Source of the DNA: JAVJUV01 sp047314965
GTDB lineage: Bacteria; Pseudomonadota; Alphaproteobacteria; Rhodobacterales; Rhodobacteraceae
DNA: 64,000 nucleotides
Assembly (NCBI RefSeq): GCF_047314965.1
Contig: NZ_JBLBVK010000038.1
Location: 119,525 to 183,524 of the forward strand
Reading direction: 5' to 3'
Positions 9,158 through 19,459 of the stretch are shown piece by piece; the stretch's first letter is position 1, and each line of letters starts with the position of its first letter. A model generated the notes under the pieces. That model was not told the DNA's origin, searched no databases, and saw only the letters and a list, made by a program, of their open reading frames with translations. A program made the translations under genes and the position numbers.

Positions 9158-10468
9158 CTAAAGCACGTAGCGGCTCATGTCTGAACTTTTGAGAAGTTCA
9201 CCCAGGTTCGTCTCGACGAAGGCGGCGTCGACCGTCACACTTTCGCCTGCCCGGTCCGGTGCGGTGAAGCTCAACTCTTCGAAGACCCGCTCCATCACGG
9301 TGTAAAGACGCCGGGCGCCAATGTTCTCGACCGACAGGTTCACGTCGGCGGCAATGCGAGCCAAGGCCGCGATTCCGTCAGACGTGAAATCGACGGTCAC
9401 CTCTTCCGTTCCCATCAGCGCGGTGTACTGCCGGGTCAGGGCGTTGTCGGTTTCAGTCAGAATGCGCACAAAATCTTCTTCGGTCAGGGCGCGCAGGTTT
9501 ACCCGGATGGGCAGCCTTCCCTGAAGCTCGGGAAGAAGATCGGAGGGCTTTGCAATGTGAAACGCGCCGGACGCGATGAAGAGCACGTGATCGGTTTTAA
9601 CTGGGCCATATTTGGTGGAAACGGTCGTTCCCTCGATCAGCGGCAGCAGATCGCGCTGTACACCTTCGCGGGATACGTCGGCCCCTCGGGTTTCCGAGCG
9701 CGCTGTGACCTTGTCGATTTCATCGAGGAAGACGATTCCGTTCTGCTCAACCGCGTGAAGCGCCTGTTTAGTGACTGTTTCGTCGTCCAGAAGCTTATCG
9801 GCCTCTTCCTGGATCAGGATGTCGTAGCTTTGCGCGACTGTCATCCGCTTCCTGACCGTGCGTCCAGGAAAACCCTTGCCGAAGAGCGAACCAAGATCGA
9901 GACCCATGCCGCCCTGCCCCGGTTGCATTCCGGGCATCTCGAAGCCCTGGAACGGATTTGTTTGATCGCGCAGCTCAAGCTCGATCATCGTATCATCCAG
10001 TTCGCCCGCCTTCAGTTTCCGGCGGAACATGTCCAGTGTCTGTTCACGGGCGTTTTCTCCGGCGATCGCGGCCAGGACGCGGTCCTCGGCGGCCTTGTGC
10101 GCGTTGGCCTTTACATCTTCGCGCATCAACTCGCGAGTCATGGTAATGGCGGCTTCCACGAGATCGCGGATGATCTGCTCAACGTCGCGACCGACATACC
10201 CGACTTCGGTGAACTTGGTCGCTTCGACCTTGAGGAAGGGCGCCTTCGCAAGCTTTGCCAGCCTGCGGGAAATCTCGGTCTTTCCCACGCCCGTCGGGCC
10301 GATCATAAGGATGTTCTTCGGATACACCTCGTCGCGCAGGTCGTCGGCCAACTGCTTCCGCCTCCAGCGGTTGCGAAGAGCCACGGCAACAGCGCGCTTG
10401 GCGTCTTTCTGTCCGATGATGAACCTGTCCAGTTCCGAGACGATTTCGCGAGGGGTGAGATCGGTCAT
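9158..10468 (-). CDS. hslU: ATP-dependent protease ATPase subunit HslU
   Basis: The AAA+ unfoldase of the HslUV (ClpYQ) protease. Walker A GPTGVGKT is at residues 57-64, Walker B VFLDEID near 245, and the C-terminus DMSRYVL matches the family tail that inserts into HslV. The length of 436 residues is normal. Its ATG overlaps the hslV stop by 4 nt, the usual hslV-hslU order. Confidence 0.98.
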   Translation of the reverse strand: MTDLTPREIVSELDRFIIGQKDAKRAVAVALRNRWRRKQLADDLRDEVYPKNILMIGPTGVGKTEISRRLAKLAKAPFLKVEATKFTEVGYVGRDVEQIIRDLVEAAITMTRELMREDVKANAHKAAEDRVLAAIAGENAREQTLDMFRRKLKAGELDDTMIELELRDQTNPFQGFEMPGMQPGQGGMGLDLGSLFGKGFPGRTVRKRMTVAQSYDILIQEEADKLLDDETVTKQALHAVEQNGIVFLDEIDKVTARSETRGADVSREGVQRDLLPLIEGTTVSTKYGPVKTDHVLFIASGAFHIAKPSDLLPELQGRLPIRVNLRALTEEDFVRILTETDNALTRQYTALMGTEEVTVDFTSDGIAALARIAADVNLSVENIGARRLYTVMERVFEELSFTAPDRAGESVTVDAAFVETNLGELLKSSDMSRYVL

Positions 10469-11022
10469 TTCGAGATCGTCTCCACGGTGAGGTTGCCGTT
10501 GGTGTAGACACAGATGTCTGCAGCGATTGCCATGGCGCGACGCGCAACCTGCTCGGCATCGAGGTCGCTGTCGATCAGGCCTCGTGCCGCCGCAAGCGCA
10601 AAGTTTCCGCCTGATCCGATGGCCGCGATATTGTGTTCCGGCTCAAGCACATCCCCTGCCCCGGTCACGACATAAAGATCCGCGCCATCGGTGACGATCA
10701 GCATGGCTTCCAGCTTTTGGAGGTATTTGTCAGTGCGCCAGTCCTTTGCAAGCTCGACCGCGGCGCGCTGCAACTGACCCGGCGTCGCCTCGAGCTTGGC
10801 TTCGAGACGCTCGAGAAGCGTAAAGGCGTCGGCGGTTGAGCCGGCAAAACCCGCGACCACGTCATACCCACCCGGGCTGAGGCGCCGGACCTTTCGGGCT
10901 GTGCCCTTGATCACGGTCTGACCCAGGCTGACCTGTCCGTCGCCGGCGACAACCACTTTTCCGCCCTTCCGGACTCCGATGATCGTCGTGCCGTGCCAGC
11001 CGGGGAAATCTTTTTCAGCCAT
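10465..11022 (-). CDS. hslV: ATP-dependent protease peptidase subunit HslV
   Basis: The threonine peptidase ring of HslUV. An 11-residue leader (MAEKDFPGWHG) precedes TTIIGVR, so the mature N-terminal nucleophile would be Thr12, as in alphaproteobacterial HslV. The conserved AGDGQVSLG and GTARKVRRL motifs follow. It is the first gene of the hslV-hslU pair and overlaps hslU by 4 nt. Confidence 0.98.
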   Translation of the reverse strand: MAEKDFPGWHGTTIIGVRKGGKVVVAGDGQVSLGQTVIKGTARKVRRLSPGGYDVVAGFAGSTADAFTLLERLEAKLEATPGQLQRAAVELAKDWRTDKYLQKLEAMLIVTDGADLYVVTGAGDVLEPEHNIAAIGSGGNFALAAARGLIDSDLDAEQVARRAMAIAADICVYTNGNLTVETISK

Positions 11023-11095
11023 GAATGCCTCCGTTGTTCGGGGCTATATGCTTACCGCTTGCGCGGACTGCAACCCGAGGCGTCACCGTCCATGA

Positions 11096-11120
11096 AAAAG
11101 GCCACCCTTGGGCGGCCTTT
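11096..11120 (-). terminator. Rho-independent terminator after trxA
   Basis: On the - strand the sequence forms a GC-rich hairpin from GGCCGCC and GGGTGGCC with a short loop, followed by a run of five T. It lies about 20 nt beyond the trxA stop and separates trxA from hslV, whose start is at 11022. Confidence 0.75.
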
Positions 11121-11142
11121 CATCAGATGGCTCCGAGGCGGA

Positions 11143-11463
11143 TCAGATCGATTCGTCGATCCAGCCTTTCAGGGCCGCTTTCGGGGCGGCGCCCGTCTTG
11201 TTCGAGACGACCTGTCCATCCTTGAAGAGGAATAGCGCAGGAATGCCACGGACGCCCAGCTGAGCCGGAGAATTCGGGTTTTCGTCGACGTTGACCTTGG
11301 CGATCTTGACCTTGCCGGCGTACTCGTCGGAAAGCTCTTCCAGAGCGGGGCCGATCATCTTGCAGGGGCCGCACCATTCGGCCCAGAAATCCACAACCAC
11401 CGGCACGTCCGAATTGCGGACTTCGGCGTCGAAGGTGTCGTCGGTTACGGCTACGGTCGCCAT
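11143..11463 (-). CDS. trxA: Thioredoxin
   Basis: A 106-residue cytoplasmic disulfide reductase with the WCGPCK active site in FWAEWCGPCKMIGP and the cis-proline region RGIPALFLF. The ATG at 11463 is chosen because AAGGAG lies 7 nt upstream; a longer open frame to 11526 has no thioredoxin similarity. It ends in its own terminator and lies 59 nt downstream of addA, as often in Rhodobacteraceae. Confidence 0.97.
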   Translation of the reverse strand: MATVAVTDDTFDAEVRNSDVPVVVDFWAEWCGPCKMIGPALEELSDEYAGKVKIAKVNVDENPNSPAQLGVRGIPALFLFKDGQVVSNKTGAAPKAALKGWIDESI

Positions 11464-11522
11464 GATCGGTCTCCTTGGGGCAACGTGATGGGGTGCGAAA
11501 GTATGAAGCCCTTGGCGGAACG

Positions 11523-14500
11523 TCAAGATGTGGTATGCCGCGCCAAAGCCTGCCTCACGATACCGTGTGAGAGTCCGGAAATCCCGGCTGTCTTTGTCCA
11601 GAGGATATTCAATTCGATCTCTCGTCCGGGAAAGATCTGTTCGACAGCTTCCAGATAAGCGCCCATCTGGCGCAGAAGGCCCTCGGGAACGTCATCTTCG
11701 GAAGCGGGCACGACCGGGTTCGTCTTGAAGTCGATCACGGTCACGCGTTCCGGTTCGATCACGAGGCGATCTATGGTTCCCGAGATACGGGCCTGGATCG
11801 TTGGAAGCAGAGCGCCAACATCGACTTCGGCGAGTGCTTCTCCGCTGAAAAGCCGAGGGTGTGCATTGATGACGCCGATGGCCTCTTCAAGCAGCGGCGG
11901 GACATCCGCCTCGTCAATTGGATCTTCGCCGCTTGCAAGAATGCGATAAGCGGCTTCGGTCGAATGTTCGGAAGACGGCAGGAATTCGAGAAGCCTGTGA
12001 ATCTGGCGGCCGTGCTTCAGCGCGGCCTCTTCCTCACGGGCGCCGCCGCCAAGGGCCTTGTCGCCACCCATGTCGGAGGGTGACAGTATCTTTTCCTTCG
12101 GGTCGCTATCCGGTGCGGGTTTGCGCAAAAAATCGGGCAATTTCCCAATATCAGTGACTTGTTCGCGCTCATCTTCCGGAGGGGAAGTTGGCCAGATGCC
12201 CCGGCTGACGCGCAGCCCCGCACCCGTCGGCGTGTCAAGGGGCGCAGGCGCAAGCTTCTCCATCCCCTCCCGGACATCGACATACCACCCTTTGTTCGCC
12301 GTTCTCTCGTTCTCGGCCCCGCAAACGATCAGCCAGGTTTCGGCGCGCGTCATCGCAACATAGAGAAGACGCTGGCGTTCCTGCCGCGCCAGTTCGCTGT
12401 CGATTTCTGCAGCATCCCGCATGGTGTCGGGACGGGCTTCGGCCGATATTCGCCAAAGTGGCGTGTTGTCGGCGTCCAGAAGCACCGGGTCGCTTTGCCC
12501 TTTTTCGGATCTCGTCGTGTCCGGAAGAATCACGATCGGAGATTCAAGCCCTTTGGCCCCGTGCACGGTCATCACCCGGATCAGATCGCCCGAGGCGTCC
12601 GACTGACGCTTGATCTCGATATCGTCAGATTGAGCGCGTGTCAGAAATCCGGTGAGGCTAGGCACCGAGTCACGCTCGAATGCCAGGGCCTGGTTGAGCA
12701 GTTCGTCGATCCCGTCTTCGGCTTCGGACCCCAGGCGAGCCAGGAGTTTTTCTCGCCCGCCGTATTGGGTGAGTATCAATTCGAGGAGTTCGTAGGGTCG
12801 AAGAAAATCCACTTGCCGCAGGAGAGCGTTCATTTGATCGAACGTCTCGGGAAACTCGTCTTTGCGATCACGCAACTCGGCCCAGAGATAAGACTGCTTG
12901 CGACCGTGAGCGAGGCCGTAGAGCTGTTTCTCACTCCAGCCGAACAGTGGAGAGCGCAGCGCGGCGGCAAGCGAGAGATCATCCTCTTGAAGGGCAAGGA
13001 AGGACAGCAGCGCAAGCAGGTCCCGAACGGCCAGTTCACCGCCGATCTTGAGGCGATCGGCGCCTGCCATCGGTAATTGCAGCGCCTTGCAGGCCCTGAT
13101 GATATTGTCGAACAGAGCGCCGCGCCCCTGGACGAGAATGAGGAAGTCTCCCGCCCGAACGCGTCGAGGTATGCCTTTTTCTCCCGGAATAGTCTCTGTT
13201 CCAATCATTTCCTTGATCGTTTTGGCGATCATGTCGGCAAGAACCACCTTTGGGTCGTCCGCCGCGGTTTGATCGACGGGTTCGTACCACTCGGGCTTCA
13301 ATGCCATTTCTGGCTTTGGCGCGAGAGGCCAAAGATCGACGCGTCCAGGAAGCTCGGTATGGAACGCCCTGTGCAGCATGTTCCGGTCAAGCTCCCTGCC
13401 CGCCTCTGCATCGAAGACGCTATCGACCGATGACAGGATCGCCTCGGAGGAACGGAAGGAAAAATGTAACTCGCGCGACATCAGCGTGGGACCGTTCGCC
13501 AGCCGCGCCGTAAAGGTGCTTTGCATCTGGTCGAAAACACGGGCGTCCGCGCCCTGGAAGCTGTAAATCGATTGCTTCTTGTCTCCGACGACAAAGATCG
13601 TGCGGTTCACCTGCGCCCCCTCGCCTGCGGTGATTTCGCGGGCCAGCGAGTCGATCACGTCCCATTGTTGCGGTGATGTATCCTGTGCCTCATCGACAAG
13701 GATATGTTCGATTCCGCCGTCGAGACGGTATAGCACCCATTCGAGAGAGCGATCCGACAACAGATCGCCTACTTTCTGAATCAGGTCATCGAAATCCAGC
13801 ACGCCGGCGGTTTCTTTCGCCCGGTCGTAGGACGGCAGGAAAGCCGATGCGAAATCGTGAAGTGCCGAGGCTTTTTTCGCCGCGTTCAGCGCACGCCGCT
13901 GGCGGCAGGCCGACTCGATCTGCGCCATGATGTCGTTGAAGCGATCATGATAGGGCTGGAACGGTCCGTCGCGAAACGCCTTCGTTGGAAGTGTTCCGAT
14001 CTTGGCGCCAAAGGGCGATTTCGCGCTGTGACTGAAGAGAAAGCAGCCTTCGAGTATGCCGAGTGTCGTTTCCGACGGTTCATCCGGGAGGCCAGCAAGC
14101 TTTTGGGCAAGCCCCTGATCGGTGCTTTTCTCGGATGTCGCGAGGACACGCGCGACGTCTTTCAGGAATTTCAGATCGGTAATGTCGAACGCGCCCGCCA
14201 GAATATCTTCGATCCCCGTCGAAGGATCGATCTCGAAACGCCGGAAGATGGCGTCATGAGACAGCGGCGGTCGAAAATGCGCCCGGTTCTTGGCGATTGA
14301 TCTGGCGAGGTCCGTCAGGGTCTGGTCGGACGAGATTCGGCTGATGGCGCCGAGTGACGGATCGTCGTCTAGGGCAAGCTGGTCCAGCACCTCGTCGATC
14401 AGCGCTGTCTGGCCGGACTCATCCAGTTCACGGAACTGGGGAGATACACCCGCCTCGAGAGGAAACTGGCGCAGGATGGTCGAGCAGAAGGAGTGGATCG

Positions 14501-14852
14501 TCAGTATTTTCAGGCCGCCGGGCGCCTCGATGGCGCGAGCAAAGAGGGTGCGCGGAAGCGTCAGGTTTTCCGGCGGCGCTTCGCCAAGATCGCGCAGTTG
14601 TTGCCTCAGAGCGTCATCGTCCAGCATGGCCCATTCGCCGAGGCGTTTGAACAGCCGGTTCTGCATCTCGCTTGCTGCCGCCTTCGTATAGGTCAGACAA
14701 AGGATGTTCTGGGGCTCTGTCCCGGCCAGAAGCAGGCGCGCGACGCGGTCCGTCAGAACGCGTGTCTTGCCGGACCCGGCATTGGCGGACAGCCACGTCG
14801 AGAACCTTGGATCCGCGGCGTCGATCTGGGCCTGTGTCGCGTCGTCGATCAT
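11523..14852 (-). CDS. addA: Double-strand break repair helicase AddA
   Basis: The UvrD-like helicase-nuclease subunit of AddAB, which resects double-strand breaks for recombination in place of RecBCD. Walker A GSGKT is at residues 26-30, VDEAQD marks motif II, and VTVHGAKGLE is a UvrD-type motif near the C-terminal half. A RecB-like nuclease motif VIDFKTNP lies near the C-terminus. The 1109-residue length fits alphaproteobacterial AddA. It overlaps addB by 4 nt. Confidence 0.96.
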   Translation of the reverse strand: MIDDATQAQIDAADPRFSTWLSANAGSGKTRVLTDRVARLLLAGTEPQNILCLTYTKAAASEMQNRLFKRLGEWAMLDDDALRQQLRDLGEAPPENLTLPRTLFARAIEAPGGLKILTIHSFCSTILRQFPLEAGVSPQFRELDESGQTALIDEVLDQLALDDDPSLGAISRISSDQTLTDLARSIAKNRAHFRPPLSHDAIFRRFEIDPSTGIEDILAGAFDITDLKFLKDVARVLATSEKSTDQGLAQKLAGLPDEPSETTLGILEGCFLFSHSAKSPFGAKIGTLPTKAFRDGPFQPYHDRFNDIMAQIESACRQRRALNAAKKASALHDFASAFLPSYDRAKETAGVLDFDDLIQKVGDLLSDRSLEWVLYRLDGGIEHILVDEAQDTSPQQWDVIDSLAREITAGEGAQVNRTIFVVGDKKQSIYSFQGADARVFDQMQSTFTARLANGPTLMSRELHFSFRSSEAILSSVDSVFDAEAGRELDRNMLHRAFHTELPGRVDLWPLAPKPEMALKPEWYEPVDQTAADDPKVVLADMIAKTIKEMIGTETIPGEKGIPRRVRAGDFLILVQGRGALFDNIIRACKALQLPMAGADRLKIGGELAVRDLLALLSFLALQEDDLSLAAALRSPLFGWSEKQLYGLAHGRKQSYLWAELRDRKDEFPETFDQMNALLRQVDFLRPYELLELILTQYGGREKLLARLGSEAEDGIDELLNQALAFERDSVPSLTGFLTRAQSDDIEIKRQSDASGDLIRVMTVHGAKGLESPIVILPDTTRSEKGQSDPVLLDADNTPLWRISAEARPDTMRDAAEIDSELARQERQRLLYVAMTRAETWLIVCGAENERTANKGWYVDVREGMEKLAPAPLDTPTGAGLRVSRGIWPTSPPEDEREQVTDIGKLPDFLRKPAPDSDPKEKILSPSDMGGDKALGGGAREEEAALKHGRQIHRLLEFLPSSEHSTEAAYRILASGEDPIDEADVPPLLEEAIGVINAHPRLFSGEALAEVDVGALLPTIQARISGTIDRLVIEPERVTVIDFKTNPVVPASEDDVPEGLLRQMGAYLEAVEQIFPGREIELNILWTKTAGISGLSHGIVRQALARHTTS

Positions 14853-17812
14853 GACAGGCCTATTGTCGTGACGGGCGTCGTTTCATCCCATTCGCCAAAG
14901 CGGGCAAGGTGGTCGTAGTCGCCGTCATAACGCACCTTTTCCATGGCGCGGCGTGACGGATAGCCCTTGGTGTCGGAGTCGAAGCTGCTCAGAAGATGCG
15001 CCAATTCGCCTTGAATAGTGACTGTTCTAAGATCGAGATCCCCCTCGGCGGTCAGCGGAGTCTCCTGTAATTTCGGCGTTCGACCGAGACCGATATGCGT
15101 GACATGGCTGACGGTTGCTGCCGGGATGTCATCGAAACCGCCAAGCTCTGCCATGACGGCTTCAATCGGGAGCTGGCGGTCGAAATAGCGAAGTTCCTCG
15201 GCTGTTGGGGGCCGACCCGTCTTGTAGTCGTAGATGACCAGTGATCCGTCATCCAAGCGGTCGATCCGGTCCGCCTTCCCGCGGATCGCGTACCTTGTGC
15301 CCGGCACATCGAACCTTCCTTTTCGCTCCAGTGCGACAGGCTTGCCCACGGCCCGGCGGTTTTGCTCGTCAAGCACGAGCTGGTCGGCAATCGAGTCGAG
15401 ACGGCCGTACCAATGTGCCGCGACACCCGGCCAGGGAAGTTTCGCCAGGTGCTTGCGCCCGATATCCCGCAGCCTTTGCGCCGAGGCGGCTGGATCCGAG
15501 AAATCTGCGTCCATGCTGAACGCCTCTTCGATAATATCGTGGAATACCTGACCCCGAATCCGCGCGTCGGCAATGCCGCGAAGCGGGTTCAGTCGGTGAA
15601 GTTTCAGAACATAGCGCGCATAGATCGAATACGGATCGCGGATGAGCTTCTGTATTTCGGTGACGGTCAGGTCACGGGGCCGAACGTCGCGAGGCGGCGA
15701 GGGCGCTGGGCGTGGTTCGGCGGGAACTTTCCGATCAGGCCTTCCCAGAAGACCGGCGAGGTCGACATAGTTTTGCCCCGCGTCCCGCATGGCTTTCAGC
15801 GCTTCGGGGCCATTCTGTTCCTTCAGACCTTCAAGCAGGTTCGTAAGGCGAGTCAGCCAACGAGACGGAACCGTCTCGCTTTCCGCGTCACGCCTTGCGC
15901 GGGCAAGGATGACCTCCTTGGCGGCAATGGCCTGCTGGAAATCATGTGCCGAAAGGCCGACCTGCCGTTCTGGCAGCAAGAGTCCTGCTCGCCGCCGAAG
16001 GGTGCGGTTGAGCCAGGGGTCGGGCGAGGGATGTTCGGGCCAGATTCCTTCGTTCAGACCGCCAAGAACGACCAGATCGGCACCTTGTACCCTGGCCTCA
16101 AGAGTGCCCCAGATCATCACGTCGGGACGCGCAGTATCATAGTTGCGCGTACTGGCCGCTGCGAGCATGCGGTCGAGCAGGCGCCGGTACTCGGAAAACG
16201 GCAGGTGGCCCGGATGACTGGATTCGGCCCGGAATTTCGCGATCAGCCCAAGAGCATCGCGGCCCGCCGTTTGTTCCCACAACTGCCCGGAGCCGCCATG
16301 TTCTCCGGACGCGAGCGCTTCCGAAACGTCGATATGTCTCGTTAGGCATGAATCAAGGTCCGGGGCAGGGGGTTGGCCGAGCCCATCCAGCCAGTCCGCA
16401 AGCCAGTTGCACCAGGCATGTTCCTTCGCGGGCCGCTTGTCCCGGAACGCTTCGATGACCGAACGCGAGACAACAACAATGCTTTCGCGCCGAAGATAAA
16501 GCTCCAGTTCACGGGCGCATCGGAGATGCGGACCGCGATCAGCATCCGCCGACATGGCGATCGGATGCTTTAGCAGTGCCAGAAGATCGACAGGATCGGG
16601 CGGGCATCCGATCATTCCGGCGACTTGCCGTAGAAACCGACCCGGCGCGGTGAGCGAGAGCGGTCGCCCGGCGCTGTCATCGGGGACGATGTTCCATTGC
16701 TGAAGTGCGGCGGCAACGCGTCGGCCTAAAGTACGATCGGGCGTGATCAGAGCCGCCGTCTTTCCCTGTTCAACCGCCTGTCGCAGAGCCACCGCAATGG
16801 CCAAGGCCTCATCGCGCGGTTGGGGAGCTTCGAGAAGCGCGAGGTTTTTGGTCCTGGCTCTCAGATCTCCCAGAGCCGGCCCCTCGGCCAGCCACCTGTC
16901 CGTCACCGGGGCAGGGCGCAGAGACAATGAAATCCACGCGTTGCGCTCTACCTGCGGATCCGACGCGGTCCAGCGACCGACTTCGTTCTTCTCCAACTCA
17001 AGCATGTCAAGAAACTTGGCGAAGCGAAATTGAGGATGATCCTGCGAGCCAAGGGGCGAAAGTCCCGGGCCATTCAGCCTTTCAAAAACGCTGTCCGGAA
17101 GATGGAAATCGAACCCGGGCAGCACAACGGCGCCCTGCGGCAAGTGCGCCACGGCCTGCATGATCATCGACGTCGTCGCCCGTGATCCGGTGGAACCGGC
17201 GACGATGATGGGATCGGCAGGCGGCAGAGCGTTCCACGCAGCGATGAGGCCAAGCGCCGCCTGTCTTCCTCGAGCCTCGGGATCCAGCCATTTGCCGGAC
17301 ATTTCGTCAGTGTATGCACGCACGATAGAGAGAAATTTCAGGCTGCGCGCCCAGTGTCCGGACTGATCGGCAATATCCAGCGACAAAAGCGTTTCGAGAG
17401 ATACGCCTTCGCCCTGCATTTCGTCCATCAGGCTGGCGAGGCTGTCGGCAAGATCGACGCTTGCCGAGGCGGGAGCTATTCCGGGTTCTGTCTCGATCAG
17501 CCGGTCGACCAGTTGCGCAAGTTCCAGTCTCCTGCGCAGCGGTGTCACCGGCGGGGGAATGTCTGCTCCCGGCCGGAGAGCATCGAGGTCGGTCACAAGA
17601 CCGATCCGGGGAAGGAGGCGCGCCTGACCTTGGGACAAAAGGGCCTTGAGCCTTCGCTGCATGCGTCGGGTGTTCACCAATACAGTTACACGCGCCAAGC
17701 TTTCTGGCGGCTGACCTTCCATGCGAGCAAGAAGGCCATTGGCCAGTTCTGAAGCGAAATCCGCGCCTGGCGGCAGTCCAAAGACACGAGCCTTGCCGGT
17801 GGGCTCAAACAT
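14849..17812 (-). CDS. addB: Double-strand break repair protein AddB
   Basis: The partner of AddA. The 987-residue sequence has an inactive helicase-like N-terminal half, without a good Walker A, and a C-terminal PDDEXK nuclease with IYDYKTGRPP. The start at 17812 (MFEPTGKARVFGL) is preferred; the frame stays open upstream to 17884, but that part lies within murU. It overlaps the murU end by 8 nt and addA by 4 nt, so murU, addB and addA look cotranscribed. Confidence 0.94.
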   Translation of the reverse strand: MFEPTGKARVFGLPPGADFASELANGLLARMEGQPPESLARVTVLVNTRRMQRRLKALLSQGQARLLPRIGLVTDLDALRPGADIPPPVTPLRRRLELAQLVDRLIETEPGIAPASASVDLADSLASLMDEMQGEGVSLETLLSLDIADQSGHWARSLKFLSIVRAYTDEMSGKWLDPEARGRQAALGLIAAWNALPPADPIIVAGSTGSRATTSMIMQAVAHLPQGAVVLPGFDFHLPDSVFERLNGPGLSPLGSQDHPQFRFAKFLDMLELEKNEVGRWTASDPQVERNAWISLSLRPAPVTDRWLAEGPALGDLRARTKNLALLEAPQPRDEALAIAVALRQAVEQGKTAALITPDRTLGRRVAAALQQWNIVPDDSAGRPLSLTAPGRFLRQVAGMIGCPPDPVDLLALLKHPIAMSADADRGPHLRCARELELYLRRESIVVVSRSVIEAFRDKRPAKEHAWCNWLADWLDGLGQPPAPDLDSCLTRHIDVSEALASGEHGGSGQLWEQTAGRDALGLIAKFRAESSHPGHLPFSEYRRLLDRMLAAASTRNYDTARPDVMIWGTLEARVQGADLVVLGGLNEGIWPEHPSPDPWLNRTLRRRAGLLLPERQVGLSAHDFQQAIAAKEVILARARRDAESETVPSRWLTRLTNLLEGLKEQNGPEALKAMRDAGQNYVDLAGLLGRPDRKVPAEPRPAPSPPRDVRPRDLTVTEIQKLIRDPYSIYARYVLKLHRLNPLRGIADARIRGQVFHDIIEEAFSMDADFSDPAASAQRLRDIGRKHLAKLPWPGVAAHWYGRLDSIADQLVLDEQNRRAVGKPVALERKGRFDVPGTRYAIRGKADRIDRLDDGSLVIYDYKTGRPPTAEELRYFDRQLPIEAVMAELGGFDDIPAATVSHVTHIGLGRTPKLQETPLTAEGDLDLRTVTIQGELAHLLSSFDSDTKGYPSRRAMEKVRYDGDYDHLARFGEWDETTPVTTIGLS

Positions 17813-18485
17813 CGGCAAGCATCCTTTCCGCTTTGGCAAGGCCGTCGGGGTGACCAATGTCGCACCAGCCACCCGTGTGAACAACGCCGTGGATCGGGCC
17901 GCCTTCTGAAAGCAAGTCCCAGTAGCGGTTCAGCGAGAATACGTGGTCCTGAATCCGGTCTAGCCGATCAGTGCGCAGGATCTGCGCGCCTGTATAGATA
18001 AAGTCGCCCTTTCGGCGAATTTCCCCTTGCTCGAGACTGAAATCACCAGCGTCTCGCGGCGTTTCGGCTGTAGAAAGTGGTATCAGGAGAAGCAACGCCT
18101 GCATCTCGGGCCGCCACGCCCGCAGGAGCGTTTCAATCGGGTTGGGCCCAGTCCATGCCGCATCGGGATTGAGCGTCACCACGGGGTCGGAACCGAGAAG
18201 GGACAGGGCCGCCTTCAGCCCGCCGCCGGTTTCCAGGATCTCGGGTTGTTCTCGAACGACATTGACGTTCAGCGACCGGAGATGCGGTTCTATGCGTTCA
18301 TGAAGATAATGCGTGTTCGCCACTATGCGGTCGATTCCCGCTGCGCGAACAAGGTCGATGGCATGGTCGATCATCGGCCGTCCCGCAAGCGGCAACATCG
18401 GCTTCGGCGTCTCGCGGGTCAACTCGCCCATTCGGGTGCCGAGGCCAGCAGCGAAGATCATCGCGGAGGTTGGCGCATCGTTCAT
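17805..18485 (-). CDS. murU: N-acetylmuramate-1-phosphate uridylyltransferase (MurU-type nucleotidyltransferase)
   Basis: A 226-residue NTP transferase with the signature AAGLGTRMGELT and the following PKPMLPLAGRPM. Directly upstream is a sugar kinase of the AmgK type, overlapping by 4 nt. In Pseudomonas AmgK and MurU phosphorylate and activate MurNAc to UDP-MurNAc, recycling the cell wall and bypassing de novo MurA/MurB (family knowledge). The family also contains mannose-1-phosphate guanylyltransferase-like proteins; the neighbour makes MurU the best call. Confidence 0.82.
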   Translation of the reverse strand: MNDAPTSAMIFAAGLGTRMGELTRETPKPMLPLAGRPMIDHAIDLVRAAGIDRIVANTHYLHERIEPHLRSLNVNVVREQPEILETGGGLKAALSLLGSDPVVTLNPDAAWTGPNPIETLLRAWRPEMQALLLLIPLSTAETPRDAGDFSLEQGEIRRKGDFIYTGAQILRTDRLDRIQDHVFSLNRYWDLLSEGGPIHGVVHTGGWCDIGHPDGLAKAERMLADV

Positions 18486-19459
18486 CGCAATACCTCCGCC
18501 AGCACCACTTCGGGCGGGGCTATGGCCGCGAGCGTTTCCTCGGCCACGTCTTCAAATATCGGGTTGCGTAGGGCTTCTGTGAAATAGCCGTAAACGCGAG
18601 GCAGTTTCGCAAGGTGGCCGGTTTTTCCGAATTCTTTCGCGGCCCGAACGAAAATTCCGAGAATCCTCAGATTACGCTGGGCGGAAAACGCGGCAAAGGC
18701 GACTTCAAGCTTGTGCGGATCATCCCCGGACCTGTCGGCGTACAGGCCGATCATCCGGCTTCGAAACGCAGGATCGATATCCGTACGAGCGTCGGTCAGG
18801 AGAGAAACGAGGTCATAGACCGGATGAGTAAGAAAGGCGTCCTGATAGTCTAGCAGGCCAAGTCGCGCGACACCTTCGCGCTCAGGCAGCCACATCAGGT
18901 TGTCGGCGTGGAAATCGCGAAGCGAGACCGTCGGAGCAGTCGCGGCGAGATCGCGGAAAATCGTCTCTAACACGGCCCGAAACGGCAAAATCCCGGCTGT
19001 GTTCAGGCCGGGATAGTGATCATCGGCAAGCCTTGTCATAGCGACCAGGGCAGCGGGCTTGGGGCAGGGCAAGGCAGGAACTGACTGTGCCCTGATCAGG
19101 AGCAAGAGATCGAGGATCGTGTCGTAGATTTCCAATCGCTCGGATGGCCCGGCATTCACCAGATCGCTGACCTTGAGATCTCCGAGGTCCTCCAGCAAGA
19201 GCAGGCCCAGTTCCGGCTTGGCGGCGAGAATTCTTGGTGCGGACAGGCCGAAGCCGCGAAGCCACTCTGTCATGGCGACAAAAGCAGGAGTGGACGCGTC
19301 CTTGTCAGGCGGTGCGTCCATCAGAATCGCCGTACCGCCATTGCGGGCAAGTCGCAGATAGCGGCGCGCTGAAAGGTCGCCCGCCATTGCCGCACGCGTC
19401 GCATCCGCCCAGCCGGCGCTGCCCAGGAAGGAGTCGATGCGAGCGGAGCGATCCGTCAT
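18482..19459 (-). CDS. amgK: Anomeric N-acetylmuramate/N-acetylglucosamine kinase (AmgK-type)
   Basis: A 325-residue aminoglycoside-phosphotransferase-fold kinase. The catalytic loop reads LRDFHADNLMWL and the metal site LGLLDYQDA. It overlaps murU by 4 nt and tsaE by 4 nt, the same order seen for cell-wall recycling genes in other proteobacteria. The start at 19459 (MTDRSARID) overlaps the tsaE stop; the frame is open upstream to 19495 but inside tsaE. The choker/kinase assignment rests on the context with murU. Confidence 0.82.
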   Translation of the reverse strand: MTDRSARIDSFLGSAGWADATRAAMAGDLSARRYLRLARNGGTAILMDAPPDKDASTPAFVAMTEWLRGFGLSAPRILAAKPELGLLLLEDLGDLKVSDLVNAGPSERLEIYDTILDLLLLIRAQSVPALPCPKPAALVAMTRLADDHYPGLNTAGILPFRAVLETIFRDLAATAPTVSLRDFHADNLMWLPEREGVARLGLLDYQDAFLTHPVYDLVSLLTDARTDIDPAFRSRMIGLYADRSGDDPHKLEVAFAAFSAQRNLRILGIFVRAAKEFGKTGHLAKLPRVYGYFTEALRNPIFEDVAEETLAAIAPPEVVLAEVLR